This document shows, piece after piece, positions 1 through 8,423 of a DNA stretch of 64,000 nt. The position numbers and the translations under genes were made by a program. The stretch spans positions 1-64,000 of the forward strand of contig NZ_FTOH01000005.1 of the NCBI RefSeq assembly GCF_900156675.1, in the 5' to 3' direction. The notes beneath the pieces are model-generated. The model saw only the letters and a list, made by a program, of their open reading frames with translations. It was not told where the DNA came from and ran no database searches. This DNA is from Thalassolituus maritimus. GTDB taxonomy: Bacteria; Pseudomonadota; Gammaproteobacteria; Pseudomonadales; Oceanobacteraceae. How positions within the stretch are numbered: the first letter of the stretch is position 1; each line of letters starts with the position of its first letter.

Positions 1-31
1 GGTCGATTCCTATCACTCTTAGCTGTTCCAT
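1..31 (-). CDS. IS110/IS1111-type transposase, first ten codons only
   Basis: Reading leftwards from an ATG at 29-31, the frame gives MEQLRVIGID and then leaves the window. A strong ribosome binding site (GGGAGGTGG) lies just upstream at about 35-43. A short N-terminus running into VIGID is typical of IS110/IS1111 DEDD transposases, where this Asp is the first catalytic acid. Ten residues are too few to be certain. Bases 32-173 would then be the non-coding end of that element. The Tn3-family transposon has landed about 145 bases in front of this gene. Confidence 0.4.
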   Translation of the reverse strand, partial: MEQLRVIGID

Positions 32-173
32 AAACCACCTCCCGCGAAGAAACTGAAGTTTCAGTGTAAGGGAGGGGTGTCCATTTCATTAGCTTATTAG
101 TGTGCGTGCGCATTTATCCTAGGACACTCTTTCGAGGTTTCCTAGGTAGCCTATTGATTGCATTGAAGAATCC

Positions 174-178
174 TCCAT
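174..178. repeat. Target-site duplication, left copy
   Basis: TCCAT lies directly outside the left inverted repeat and is repeated directly outside the right one at 16316-16320. Five bases is the normal Tn3-family duplication length. Confidence 0.93.
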
Positions 179-216
179 GGGGTTCTGTGGAAGAACCGAC
201 AAATTTGACAAGTTTG
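179..216 (+). repeat. Left terminal inverted repeat (IRL), 38 bp
   Basis: It starts GGGGTTCTGTGG and ends GACAAGTTTG. It matches the complement of 16278-16315 at 37 of 38 positions; the only difference is position 6 (T here, C on the right). It is the TnpA binding and cleavage end. Confidence 0.95.
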
Positions 217-228
217 GCTCTAACACGA

Positions 229-1278
229 TCATAGCGAGCCCTGGAGTTGCTTAAACTGCCCCTGGATCATCGCCTTTTCCTGAAGTATTACCTTGTTCTC
301 GTCAGTCAGAAATGCAATCTTGTCCTGGCAGGCTTTTAGTTCGGCTTTGGTGGTCTCCAATACTTGAGCTGACACAGCCAATTCCTTGCTCACATCTGCT
401 TTTTGGGTGGTGATCACTGCCATGTTTTCCGCCATTTGTTCATTTTTATGCTGGGAATCCCGATACTTCGTCACGGCGTCTTCAAGCTCGCGCTTCAGAC
501 CCTGGATATCTTCTATCTTTCCGTTTAGCTCCCTGTTTAGCGTTGCATTGGCTTGTTCAAGTTTACCGGCGTTGCTTTGTAACTGTGCATTAGCATCAAA
601 TAACTCAGACGCTTTGGACTCGGCTTGGGTGAGCCGGTGTTGCAGATCACGAATCTGATCTTTTAATCCCTGAATAACAGTGCGAAACTGTTCGCGCTCC
701 TGCTGACGGTCTTCCGCTGTGCGCTGCTGATAGTGTTCAAAGTGCTCTCGAATATCCTTGTTTTCCTGCTTGAGTTCAGCAACGCTTCCCTTCAGTTCAG
801 TAGTCCTCGCAATCGCTTCGTCTCGTTGGGACTCGGCTTTAACCAGGCTGATACGCGCACCTTCCAGAAACTTTTTTTCCTCACCTTTTTCTTTGTTTTG
901 CCGCTCAATCTGGCTTTCAAGATCTTGTTGTCGAGCAGTAAGCTGCGCGATTGTGTTTTTGGAATCGGTCAACTCTTTACGAAGCTCGTTATTGAAACCT
1001 TCAAATTCCTGACGGGCCTGCTCGATACGATGGTCGGCCATTTGTTGTACCCGCTCATACAGCGACTTTACCACTTCGATTAAGTCGTTCGGTAGCCCGC
1101 CGATATCGGCCGCCTCTCCGTTATCTGATCGCCAACGTTTGAGCAGTGGTGCGATGGTGCTTTTGCTGCCGGTTCCGAGGTGTTCACGCACCCGGTCTAC
1201 AGTAGGTTCTTGGCGCTGACTTTTGATCGCTTCAGCGGCTTTGGCAACGTCGTGGTAAGTGACACCGGCACGGGCCAT
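229..1278 (-). CDS. tnpT: TnpT-like resolution accessory protein (KfrA N-terminal domain, coiled coil)
   Basis: The protein is 349 residues from the ATG at 1276-1278, which has GAGAGGAA upstream; the longer frame extends into the recombination site region and is less likely. Residues 1-55 (MARAGVTYHDV...GTGSKSTIAPLLKRWR) form a KfrA-type helix-turn-helix. The rest is almost all charged heptad sequence rich in Gln, Glu, Lys and Arg, predicted to be one long coiled coil. It is divergent from a tyrosine recombinase across a 204-bp gap, the layout of tnpS-tnpT in Tn4651-type transposons, where TnpT binds beside the crossover site and helps TnpS resolve cointegrates. It ends 12 bp inside the left inverted repeat. 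Family placement is from domain and context, not from a search. Confidence 0.8.
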   Translation of the reverse strand: MARAGVTYHDVAKAAEAIKSQRQEPTVDRVREHLGTGSKSTIAPLLKRWRSDNGEAADIGGLPNDLIEVVKSLYERVQQMADHRIEQARQEFEGFNNELRKELTDSKNTIAQLTARQQDLESQIERQNKEKGEEKKFLEGARISLVKAESQRDEAIARTTELKGSVAELKQENKDIREHFEHYQQRTAEDRQQEREQFRTVIQGLKDQIRDLQHRLTQAESKASELFDANAQLQSNAGKLEQANATLNRELNGKIEDIQGLKRELEDAVTKYRDSQHKNEQMAENMAVITTQKADVSKELAVSAQVLETTKAELKACQDKIAFLTDENKVILQEKAMIQGQFKQLQGSL

Positions 1279-1371
1279 GTGGATTCCTCTCAGATTATTT
1301 AATAACGTATTATGTAACACGTAAAATAACATTATATTGATGTTTTTCAAATACGATTGAATTTCAAATTC

Positions 1372-1403
1372 TAACCAACGATAATGACCATTATCGTTGG
1401 TTA
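1372..1403. other. Putative rst (cointegrate resolution) core site
   Basis: A perfect inverted repeat has 15-bp arms (TAACCAACGATAATG and its complement) around a 2-bp centre, in the divergent tnpT/tnpS gap. Viewed as a tyrosine-recombinase core it gives 12-bp arms around an 8-bp spacer, ATGACCAT. Tn4651 rst also contains an inverted-repeat TnpS core plus TnpT sites. The AT-rich stretch 1290-1345, with two ACGT-containing repeats, is a candidate for the accessory sites and the tnpT promoter. Confidence 0.75.
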
Positions 1404-1482
1404 TGATAATCAGGCATAATTTTTTCACTTGTAACGCCGGTACATAGCCGCCTTTTGAGCGACCGCGATAGGAATTCGATTC

Positions 1483-2508
1483 ATGCACAGCAAACCACCC
1501 AAATTGACCACTGACTTATCATTACGTAATGAGCGATCATATCAGATTGCCCATCGGGAATCCGAAGCGCTGCGTCACTATCTCCAGGCAGCCACCTCTG
1601 ACAACACGCGCAAAGCGTATCGCTCGGCCATTCGCCAATTCGAAAAATGGGGTGGCCGACTGCCTACCGACAGGGATACTGTCGTGCGCTATCTACTGAT
1701 CAAAGCTGAATCTCTCAACCCTCGGACACTGGATCTCCACCTGACGGCCATCGGCCAATGGCACTACTACCAGGGAGTCGCTGATCCAGTAAAAGATCCT
1801 CTCGTGCGCAAAACGATGGAAGGCATCCGCCGCACTCACGGCCAACCCAAACGCAAAGCCAAGGCGCTGCGCCTGGAGCACATCGCACAGATGGTAAAGC
1901 ATCTCCAGCAACTACCAGATAGCAAGAAGAAGTATCGGGATATCGCACTGGTGCTAACGGGCTTCTTCGGGGCGTTTCGTCGCAGCGAGTTGCTCGCAAT
2001 ACAAGTCACGGACCTGGTGTGGGAGCCTGAGGGCTTGATCATTCGGCTGCCTCGCTCCAAAACCGATCAGCAATCAACGGGGTTGGTTCGTGCTTTACCT
2101 TTTGGGGCTGAAAGTTGTTGTCCGGCTACAGCGATCGAAGCATGGATTAGAGTAGCTGGTATCAATGAGGGCCCCCTCTTCAGGCCCATCAACCGCTGGG
2201 ACCATGTTCAGGAAAGAGCGCTGAATCCAGGGGCGGTAAACGATCTTCTCAAAACCTTGGGCAAGGCCTGCCAGTTCGATTTTGCACCCGACTTAAGCAG
2301 TCATAGTTTTCGTCGCGGCCTCTCTACCTCGGCGGCACGGGAGCGCGTGGACTTTGAACTGATTAAAAAGCAAGGAGGCTGGAAAAGTGATGCTACCGTT
2401 TGGGAGTACATTGAGGAAGGACAGCAGTTCAATAATAACGCATCAATCATTCTGATGGAAAAAATGAGCTTGTTGCTGAACGCTGAATCCCTAAAAAAGG
2501 GAAAGTAA
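1483..2508 (+). CDS. tnpS: TnpS-like tyrosine site-specific recombinase
   Basis: A 341-residue tyrosine recombinase. An N-terminal SAM-like core-binding domain covers about residues 25-115 and the catalytic domain about 125-320. Visible catalytic residues are Arg166 (GAFRRSEL), His274 and Arg277 (HSFR), Trp300 (GGWKS, in the place often held by His) and the nucleophile Tyr309 (VWEYIE). It is divergent from the coiled-coil TnpT gene, with a perfect inverted repeat between them. The role inferred is resolving transposon cointegrates at rst, replacing the serine resolvase of Tn3 itself. It ends 16 bp before the convergent ynfA-like gene. Confidence 0.88.
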   Translation: MHSKPPKLTTDLSLRNERSYQIAHRESEALRHYLQAATSDNTRKAYRSAIRQFEKWGGRLPTDRDTVVRYLLIKAESLNPRTLDLHLTAIGQWHYYQGVADPVKDPLVRKTMEGIRRTHGQPKRKAKALRLEHIAQMVKHLQQLPDSKKKYRDIALVLTGFFGAFRRSELLAIQVTDLVWEPEGLIIRLPRSKTDQQSTGLVRALPFGAESCCPATAIEAWIRVAGINEGPLFRPINRWDHVQERALNPGAVNDLLKTLGKACQFDFAPDLSSHSFRRGLSTSAARERVDFELIKKQGGWKSDATVWEYIEEGQQFNNNASIILMEKMSLLLNAESLKKGK

Positions 2509-2524
2509 ATCCGCAGGATCGAAA

Positions 2525-2851
2525 TCATCTCGGCGCAAACATGATAATGCCCATCCCTAACAAGGTGATGGCCACGCCTACAAAATCCCACAGATGCGGG
2601 CGAATCCCATCCACACCCCACAACCACAGTATGGCCACCGAAACATAGACGCCGCCATAGGCCGCATAAACCCGGCCCGCTGCGGTTGGATGAAGAGACA
2701 GTAGCCAGGCAAACAGCGCTAGGCTGAACGCTGCCGGCAGCAAAACCCATGCGGATGCCGACTTCTTCAGCCAGAGGTATGGAAGATAACAGCCAACTAT
2801 TTCCGCAATAGCGGTGATGATGAACAAACCGAGCGTGGAAAGTATGGACAT
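2525..2851 (-). CDS. YnfA/UPF0060 family small membrane protein
   Basis: The protein is 108 residues from the ATG at 2849-2851, the usual YnfA length, with four predicted membrane helices. Family signatures include [12 protein letters not shown] near the N-terminus, [12 protein letters not shown] in the middle and a [12 protein letters not shown] helix at the end. YnfA proteins resemble small multidrug resistance transporters, but their substrate is unsettled. It is the last gene of the minus-strand metal efflux run, 14 bp after the CDF gene, so it is probably co-transcribed. Whether it serves metal resistance or is only carried along cannot be told from sequence. Confidence 0.85.
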   Translation of the reverse strand: MSILSTLGLFIITAIAEIVGCYLPYLWLKKSASAWVLLPAAFSLALFAWLLSLHPTAAGRVYAAYGGVYVSVAILWLWGVDGIRPHLWDFVGVAITLLGMGIIMFAPR

Positions 2852-2865
2852 ACGAAGTTCTCTTG

Positions 2866-3783
2866 TTAGTGCTGATCCGTTTGGCTGGGCACGGGTTGAT
2901 CCCGGCAAGCTTCTTCGGTCAGCTCGATTTCAATTGTGGTGTGAGCCAGCGGGTATTGTTCGAGCGCCATAGCAATGGATTGTTTGATGGCGCAGTATTC
3001 GTCAGGACCAAAAACTCCCTCGTGATCCACTACGATATGGGCCGTCAGTACATGCTGTTCACCATCCAGGGACCAGAGGTGTTGGTGATGAATTCCGCTG
3101 ATGCCATCAATGCCAATTAGTGTTCGCCGGATCTCCTCGTGAAGCGCCTTATCTGGAACAGCCTGAAAGAAAAGCTTGCCGGTTCCCCAAAGATTCCGAC
3201 ACACATTAAACAGAATAAAGAGAGTAAACCCCACCGATAACAATGGGTCGAGAATAGGCCAGTCGGCAAACTGCAAAACGATTGAAATAATCAGCACTGC
3301 CACCCACCCCAGCACATCTTCCAATAAATGCCAGTTCAATACCTTTTCGTTCAGCGTATTTCCCTTGCTAAGGCGATAAGCAGCAATACCGTTGACGGTG
3401 ACGCCCAGAATCGCCAGCGCTAACATGCCCTCGGTGACGGGCATCACTGGATTGGCCAGTCGGGGAATTGCTTCGCCTAATACCCACAGCGATCCGGCAA
3501 TCAATACCAGGCCGTTGATCAGGGCGCCGAACAGGGACAACCGCCGGTAGCCATAGGTGAATTCGGTGTCGGCGGATTTACGTCCCAGCCGGTTCAGGAA
3601 CCAGGCGCTGCCAATGGACAGACTGTCGCCCAGATCGTGCACCGCATCGGCCATGATAGCCGTGCTGTTGGTGAGCCAGCCGCCGATGAATTCGATGATG
3701 GTAAAGCCCACGTTAAGAAAGAACGCCATTGCTATGCGGCTTGCACTTTCATCTTTGTGGTGTGAATGATCGTGTTGATGCAT
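2866..3783 (-). CDS. czcD: CzcD-like cation diffusion facilitator (zinc/cadmium/cobalt)
   Basis: A 305-residue CDF transporter, starting at the ATG at 3781-3783 (AAGGG upstream); a TTG two codons earlier is possible. The N-terminus is His-rich (MHQHDHSHH). Six membrane helices are predicted, with the transport-site pairs His49/Asp53 (VHDLGD) and His152/Asp156 (HLLED). A cytoplasmic ferredoxin-like domain covers about residues 205-300 and holds further His and Asp ([13 protein letters not shown]). Two HxxxD pairs are the zinc-transporting arrangement of CzcD and ZitB. It would export metal from cytoplasm to periplasm, feeding the CzcCBA pump encoded just upstream in the same direction. Confidence 0.9.
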   Translation of the reverse strand: MHQHDHSHHKDESASRIAMAFFLNVGFTIIEFIGGWLTNSTAIMADAVHDLGDSLSIGSAWFLNRLGRKSADTEFTYGYRRLSLFGALINGLVLIAGSLWVLGEAIPRLANPVMPVTEGMLALAILGVTVNGIAAYRLSKGNTLNEKVLNWHLLEDVLGWVAVLIISIVLQFADWPILDPLLSVGFTLFILFNVCRNLWGTGKLFFQAVPDKALHEEIRRTLIGIDGISGIHHQHLWSLDGEQHVLTAHIVVDHEGVFGPDEYCAIKQSIAMALEQYPLAHTTIEIELTEEACRDQPVPSQTDQH

Positions 3784-3845
3784 GAGCAACCCTTACACAA
3801 TAAATGTACCTGCCCTGACCGTAACGATAAGGGCAGGCACAACGT

Positions 3846-6800
3846 TTATGCCATGTCGCTTAACTTGCCTTTTGAAAACCAGGCAAACAGCACCGGCAAT
3901 ACAAACAGCGTCAAGAACGTAGCGGTTACCAACCCGCCCACGATCACACTCGCCAGAGGCTTTTGGATTTCTGCGCCGACACCATTCGACAGCAGCATGG
4001 GGATCAGGCCCAGTGCCGAGGTAATAGCAGTCATCAACACGGGCCTTAGCCTTGAAACCGCTCCATCAAACACCGCATCCGATACTTTAAGGCCGTCCGC
4101 AATCCGTTGATTGATGCTTTCCACCATGACAACGCCATTCAGTACAGCGACCCCGAACAGGGTGATGAAGCCCACTGAGCTGGGTACCGACAGATACTGG
4201 CCGGAAATCCAGAGTGAAAACACGCCACCAATCACCGCCAGCGGGACATTCACCAGAATCAGCATGGCCTGGCCAACCGAGGCAAAGGCAAAATAAAGCA
4301 ACAAGGCAATTAATCCCAGCGAAACCGGCACCACCAGTGCTAAACGCTTTTGCGCTCTCTGCTGGTTTTCAAACTGGCCACCGATATCGACGGAATAGCC
4401 GGTGGGCAGGTCCACTTGCTCCACAATCGCCTGACGAATATCGGCAACCACGCTGCCCATGTCCCGTCCCTGAACATTGGCCTGAATTACAACCCGACGC
4501 TGCACGTCATCACGACGTACCTGCGGTGGTCCAGATGCGATACTGACTTCCGCCACATCCCCTAGGCGTACCCAGGCACCTGACGGGGCCTGTAAGCGCA
4601 GATCGGCAATGGTTTCACGGTCTTCGCGAAACCGCTCGGCGAGCCGCACGTAGATGTCGTAACGCTCGTTGCCATTGATGATCTGGCCGGCACTGGCACC
4701 TCCCAGCCCTTCGCGTACCAGCTCCATCACGTCGCCCACGGCCAGACCGTAACGGGACAAAGCTCTGCGGTTCGGCTTCACCACCAGTTGAGATTCACCG
4801 GCGATCTGCTCCATGGCCACATCGCGCGCCCCTTCGATTTCTTTCACTGCGGCCTCAATGGCCTGGCCCTTTTCGGCCAGCACGGCAAGATCGGGACCAA
4901 ACAACTTGATGGCCAGCTGCGCTTTGACGCCCGAGAGCAACTCGTCCACACGGGTTGCGATGGGTTGCGAGAAGTTGAGCAGTAAGCCTGGGTGTTGCTC
5001 CAGTTTCTGTTCCATCAATGACTGGAGTTCATAACGGTTGTCTGCACTGGTCCATTCCGGCACCGGTTTAAGGCCAATATAGATCTCGATGTTATTCACC
5101 GGCTCAGGATCGCCGCCGATTTCAGCCCGGCCAATACGTGACAGTGCATAGGTTACCTCTGGGAACTCCATCAACTTGGCCTCCAGTTTGGGGGCCACTT
5201 CCAGCGCGGTATCCAGACTGGAAGAAGGCGCCAGGGTGACGCGCAGATTAATGGTACCCTCCTCCAGTTCAGGCACGAATTCGGTACCCAAGCGGGGCAG
5301 AACCAACGCGGCCGCTACCACCATAATGGCAGCGACACCCACCACCACTTTGCTGTGTCCCATCGCCCAGGCTAAACCTTTACGATAGAGCAGATCGAGC
5401 GGCTTTAATACAAAGCTCTCGCGTTGGCGAACCCCCCTGCGAAAGAGATAGGTTGCTAGTGCAGGCACGATGATCAGGGCCACCAACACCGCCGAGAGCA
5501 TGGCGAGCATGATACTGATGGCCATGGGTTGAAACAGTTTGGCTTCGACACCTTCAAAGCTGAACAGTGGCATGAAGACAACCAGAATAATGGCCGTGGC
5601 AAAAAAGATGGGGCGAGCGACTTCCTTACCGGCTTCCTGCAGGCGCAAGGCAATACCATGACGGTCGTGGGCCGCATCAACAGGGTCCACGTCATCGGAA
5701 TCCACCCGCGATTGTCTCTGGGTATCATGTTCAGCATCCGGGTGCGTCAGATGTTTAAACATGTTCTCCACCATTACTACGGAGCCATCCACCAACATGC
5801 CAATGGCGACCGCAATCCCCCCCAGCGACATCAGATTGGCCGACAATCCGAACCAAGCCATCACCATTAAAGCGATTCCAATAGATATCGGGATGGACAT
5901 CAACACCAGAAAGGTGGCGCGCAGGTTCATCAGGAATAGCGCAAGGATCACGACGATGAAAATAAACGCCAGCAGCAGGGCATTGACCACGGTCTGTACG
6001 GCCTGGGTGATCAAATCCGCCTGATCGTAAAATGCCTCGAAGCGAACACCTTCCGGTAATGCCTGGTTAATACGCTCAATGCGTGCATTGACTCCATCAA
6101 TGGTGGCCTTGGTGTTGGCCCCCATGCGCTTGAGCACGATGCCGGACACCACCTCGCCGAGATTCTCCACCTTGTCGTCGGCGTTCTTGCGCGTCATGGT
6201 CACCGCTCCCTGACGGATCTCACTGCCCAGGGCCACTTGCGCCACGTCGGACACGGTGATCGTAGTACCGTCCACGGTTTTCAGTGGCACCTGACGGATC
6301 TGTTCCAAGCCCTTCTCACCATGATCCAGCCAACCCGTACCCCGGATCACCAGTTGCTCCTGGCCCCGGTTCATATACCAACCGCCGACGTTGGTGTTGT
6401 TGCGCTCCAGTGCCATCATGACGTCGTCCTGGGTCAGCTCGTAGGCCAACAGTCGGGACGGGTTTAGGTTAACCTGGTACTGACGCACCTCACCGCCAAA
6501 GGAGAGCACATCGGTCACGCCCTCGGCCGGGATCAATAGCAGCTTCACCACCCAGTCGTTCAAGCTACGCAAAGCCATGGCGTCGAAACCGGCATCGGGT
6601 TCTGCCACCAGCAGATACTGATAGACCTGACCCAGGCCGGAAGTATTCGGGCCCATTTCCGGTGTGCCGACGCCATCGGGGATCAGCTCCTTGGCAGCCT
6701 GAAGCCGTTCAAATACCAGTTGCCGGGCAAAATAAATATCGGTGCCTTCTTTAAAGACTACGGTAACGCCGGACAGGCCGGTTTTGGAAATTGAGCGCAC

Positions 6801-7043
6801 CTCTTCCACATCCGGTAAGGCGTACATCACGGCTTCGATGGGATAGGTAATAAGCTGTTCCACCTCTTCGGCAGCCAGCCCCGGTGCTTCGGTATTGACC
6901 GACACCTGCACGTTGGTGACATCCGGAAAAGCATCCAGATTCAGTTTGGGAATAATAAAAACGGCACTGACCGTTAGTGTGATCAGGGCTATCACCACCA
7001 GCAATCGGTTGATGACCGCCCAATCGATAATTCGGTTAAACAT
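3846..7043 (-). CDS. czcA: CzcA/CusA-family heavy-metal RND efflux pump
   Basis: The protein is 1065 residues, normal for HME-RND pumps. It starts MFNRIIDWAVINR with the family signature DAFPDVTNVQV, has twelve predicted membrane helices, and two large periplasmic loops at about 35-335 and 560-865. It forms the proton-driven inner-membrane trimer of the CzcCBA complex. The helix-4 proton relay reads AVAIGMLVDGSVVMVEN: Asp419 and Glu426 are kept, but the first Asp of the CzcA DFG motif is Ala413, as in copper/silver pumps. Substrate therefore cannot be assigned by that motif alone. The cytoplasmic loop at 430-462 is unusually rich in His and Asp and may bind metal. It starts 15 bp after czcB. 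Confidence 0.92.
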   Translation of the reverse strand: MFNRIIDWAVINRLLVVIALITLTVSAVFIIPKLNLDAFPDVTNVQVSVNTEAPGLAAEEVEQLITYPIEAVMYALPDVEEVRSISKTGLSGVTVVFKEGTDIYFARQLVFERLQAAKELIPDGVGTPEMGPNTSGLGQVYQYLLVAEPDAGFDAMALRSLNDWVVKLLLIPAEGVTDVLSFGGEVRQYQVNLNPSRLLAYELTQDDVMMALERNNTNVGGWYMNRGQEQLVIRGTGWLDHGEKGLEQIRQVPLKTVDGTTITVSDVAQVALGSEIRQGAVTMTRKNADDKVENLGEVVSGIVLKRMGANTKATIDGVNARIERINQALPEGVRFEAFYDQADLITQAVQTVVNALLLAFIFIVVILALFLMNLRATFLVLMSIPISIGIALMVMAWFGLSANLMSLGGIAVAIGMLVDGSVVMVENMFKHLTHPDAEHDTQRQSRVDSDDVDPVDAAHDRHGIALRLQEAGKEVARPIFFATAIILVVFMPLFSFEGVEAKLFQPMAISIMLAMLSAVLVALIIVPALATYLFRRGVRQRESFVLKPLDLLYRKGLAWAMGHSKVVVGVAAIMVVAAALVLPRLGTEFVPELEEGTINLRVTLAPSSSLDTALEVAPKLEAKLMEFPEVTYALSRIGRAEIGGDPEPVNNIEIYIGLKPVPEWTSADNRYELQSLMEQKLEQHPGLLLNFSQPIATRVDELLSGVKAQLAIKLFGPDLAVLAEKGQAIEAAVKEIEGARDVAMEQIAGESQLVVKPNRRALSRYGLAVGDVMELVREGLGGASAGQIINGNERYDIYVRLAERFREDRETIADLRLQAPSGAWVRLGDVAEVSIASGPPQVRRDDVQRRVVIQANVQGRDMGSVVADIRQAIVEQVDLPTGYSVDIGGQFENQQRAQKRLALVVPVSLGLIALLLYFAFASVGQAMLILVNVPLAVIGGVFSLWISGQYLSVPSSVGFITLFGVAVLNGVVMVESINQRIADGLKVSDAVFDGAVSRLRPVLMTAITSALGLIPMLLSNGVGAEIQKPLASVIVGGLVTATFLTLFVLPVLFAWFSKGKLSDMA

Positions 7044-7058
7044 GGGGTCTCCTACTGC

Positions 7059-8408
7059 TTAGTGGTTATGGGGGTCAAAGCCGCCCTTGGCGATCTGAGA
7101 GGCAACAAAGAAAGCGCCCTGAGTGACGATGCGAGCCCCCGGACCGACACCGCTAATTTCACGTAGCGGCCCGAGCGCTCGACCCAGCTCCACCTCCACT
7201 GGCTGGAATTCGCCAGGATGGTCTTCCACGAACACCGTCCAATCTCCGTCTGCGCCGCGCATCAGTGCGGTTTCGGGTACCGCTAGCACGGGCCTTTTAG
7301 TCTGGAATCGGAAATACACCTCGGCGAACTGGCCAGGGTGCAGGCGGTGTTCCGGGTTATTGACCAACAGGCGCACGGTACGGGTACGGGAGATGGGATC
7401 AATGGTGTGCGCCTCCTGAGTGACCTTGGCGTTTACACGGACATCCCCAGCCACCACTTCCGCCCGCGTTCCCGCGCCCAGCGTCAGGGAGAGATCGGCG
7501 GGCAGGTGGGCCTCCACCCAGAGTTGCTTTTCATCGGCCAACGCAATCAAGGGCGCGCCCGCCTCGATGCGCTGCCCCTGCTCGAAATCATCTCTAAGCA
7601 CCGCGCCGTCAATCTCGGCATGCAGGGTATACTCCCCTAATGCAACAGATTGCTGAGAAGCGACCAACGCTTGCAAGTCCGAGGCGGAAAGGCCGTAGGC
7701 CAGCAGCGTCGCCCGTGCCGCTTCTAGGTTGGTTTTGGCCGTGATGTAACGCTGCTCACCCACGGTTTTGCGCCCAAGTTCCTGTACTCTCTGCCATTCA
7801 GGCCAAGCCGTGCGGTAATTGGCTTGTGCTTGCGCCACGGTTTCACTGAACAGAGTAACCAGCGGCTGACTCTGTTCGACGTGATCGCCCAGGGCGACAT
7901 GGCGGCGCAGCACCACGGAGGGCACCCGGGGCGATACCCGGTAACTGGTGTAGCCGTTGGAAAGGATCTCCCCCGGTGCGTAAAGCTGATAATCGACCTT
8001 TCTGGGAGTCAGTGGGTTGATCTGAATATCGGCCAGGGTCATTTGCGCCGGGTTCAGTGAGGCAGAAGTAGCTTCTTCGTGACCTCCATGCCCACCATGA
8101 TTATCGTGGTCACCGCCCTCGCTATGCTCTTCATGCCCGTGTTCTGAGCCGGAGTTGTGCTCGTCGTGGGCACTGTGTTCATCATGATTTTCGTCGCCAT
8201 GATCATCGTGGCCGTGCTCGCTGTCAGGCTTATGCGCATCATGCTCTTTATGGTTTTCCTCACGATGATCGTCATGATTATCCTGTTCGCTATGGGGTGC
8301 CGCCGTTGTCGCTTTTTCCTGCCCATGCTCAGACTCAGATTCTTTGGCGTGGCTGGCGGTTGCGGTCGCAAGACCAGCCACCAAAATGGCTACCAGTGTT
8401 TTATTCAT
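7059..8408 (-). CDS. czcB: CzcB-like periplasmic adaptor with very His-rich N-terminus
   Basis: The protein is 449 residues from the ATG at 8406-8408, chosen because CAGGA sits nine bases upstream; the ATG nine bases further up has no room for a binding site. Residues 1-22 form a signal peptide. Residues 25-115 are dominated by His, Asp and Glu, many as repeats of the HGHDDH kind. After that comes a typical membrane fusion protein: lipoyl/barrel-sandwich halves around residues 160-310 with a short helical hairpin, then the beta-barrel and membrane-proximal domains. It links CzcA to CzcC across the periplasm. The His-rich head probably collects periplasmic metal, as in CzcB, and is longer than I would expect. 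Confidence 0.9.
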   Translation of the reverse strand: MNKTLVAILVAGLATATASHAKESESEHGQEKATTAAPHSEQDNHDDHREENHKEHDAHKPDSEHGHDDHGDENHDEHSAHDEHNSGSEHGHEEHSEGGDHDNHGGHGGHEEATSASLNPAQMTLADIQINPLTPRKVDYQLYAPGEILSNGYTSYRVSPRVPSVVLRRHVALGDHVEQSQPLVTLFSETVAQAQANYRTAWPEWQRVQELGRKTVGEQRYITAKTNLEAARATLLAYGLSASDLQALVASQQSVALGEYTLHAEIDGAVLRDDFEQGQRIEAGAPLIALADEKQLWVEAHLPADLSLTLGAGTRAEVVAGDVRVNAKVTQEAHTIDPISRTRTVRLLVNNPEHRLHPGQFAEVYFRFQTKRPVLAVPETALMRGADGDWTVFVEDHPGEFQPVEVELGRALGPLREISGVGPGARIVTQGAFFVASQIAKGGFDPHNH

Positions 8409-8423
8409 GTTTATCATTCCTGT

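Noticed and set aside
32-173. Bridge-RNA-like non-coding RNA upstream of the IS110-type gene
   Set aside because: IS110-group elements carry a bridge RNA there, but IS1111-group ones carry it at the other end. With ten codons of transposase I cannot tell the group, and I saw only a weak hairpin (CTGAA/TTCAG).
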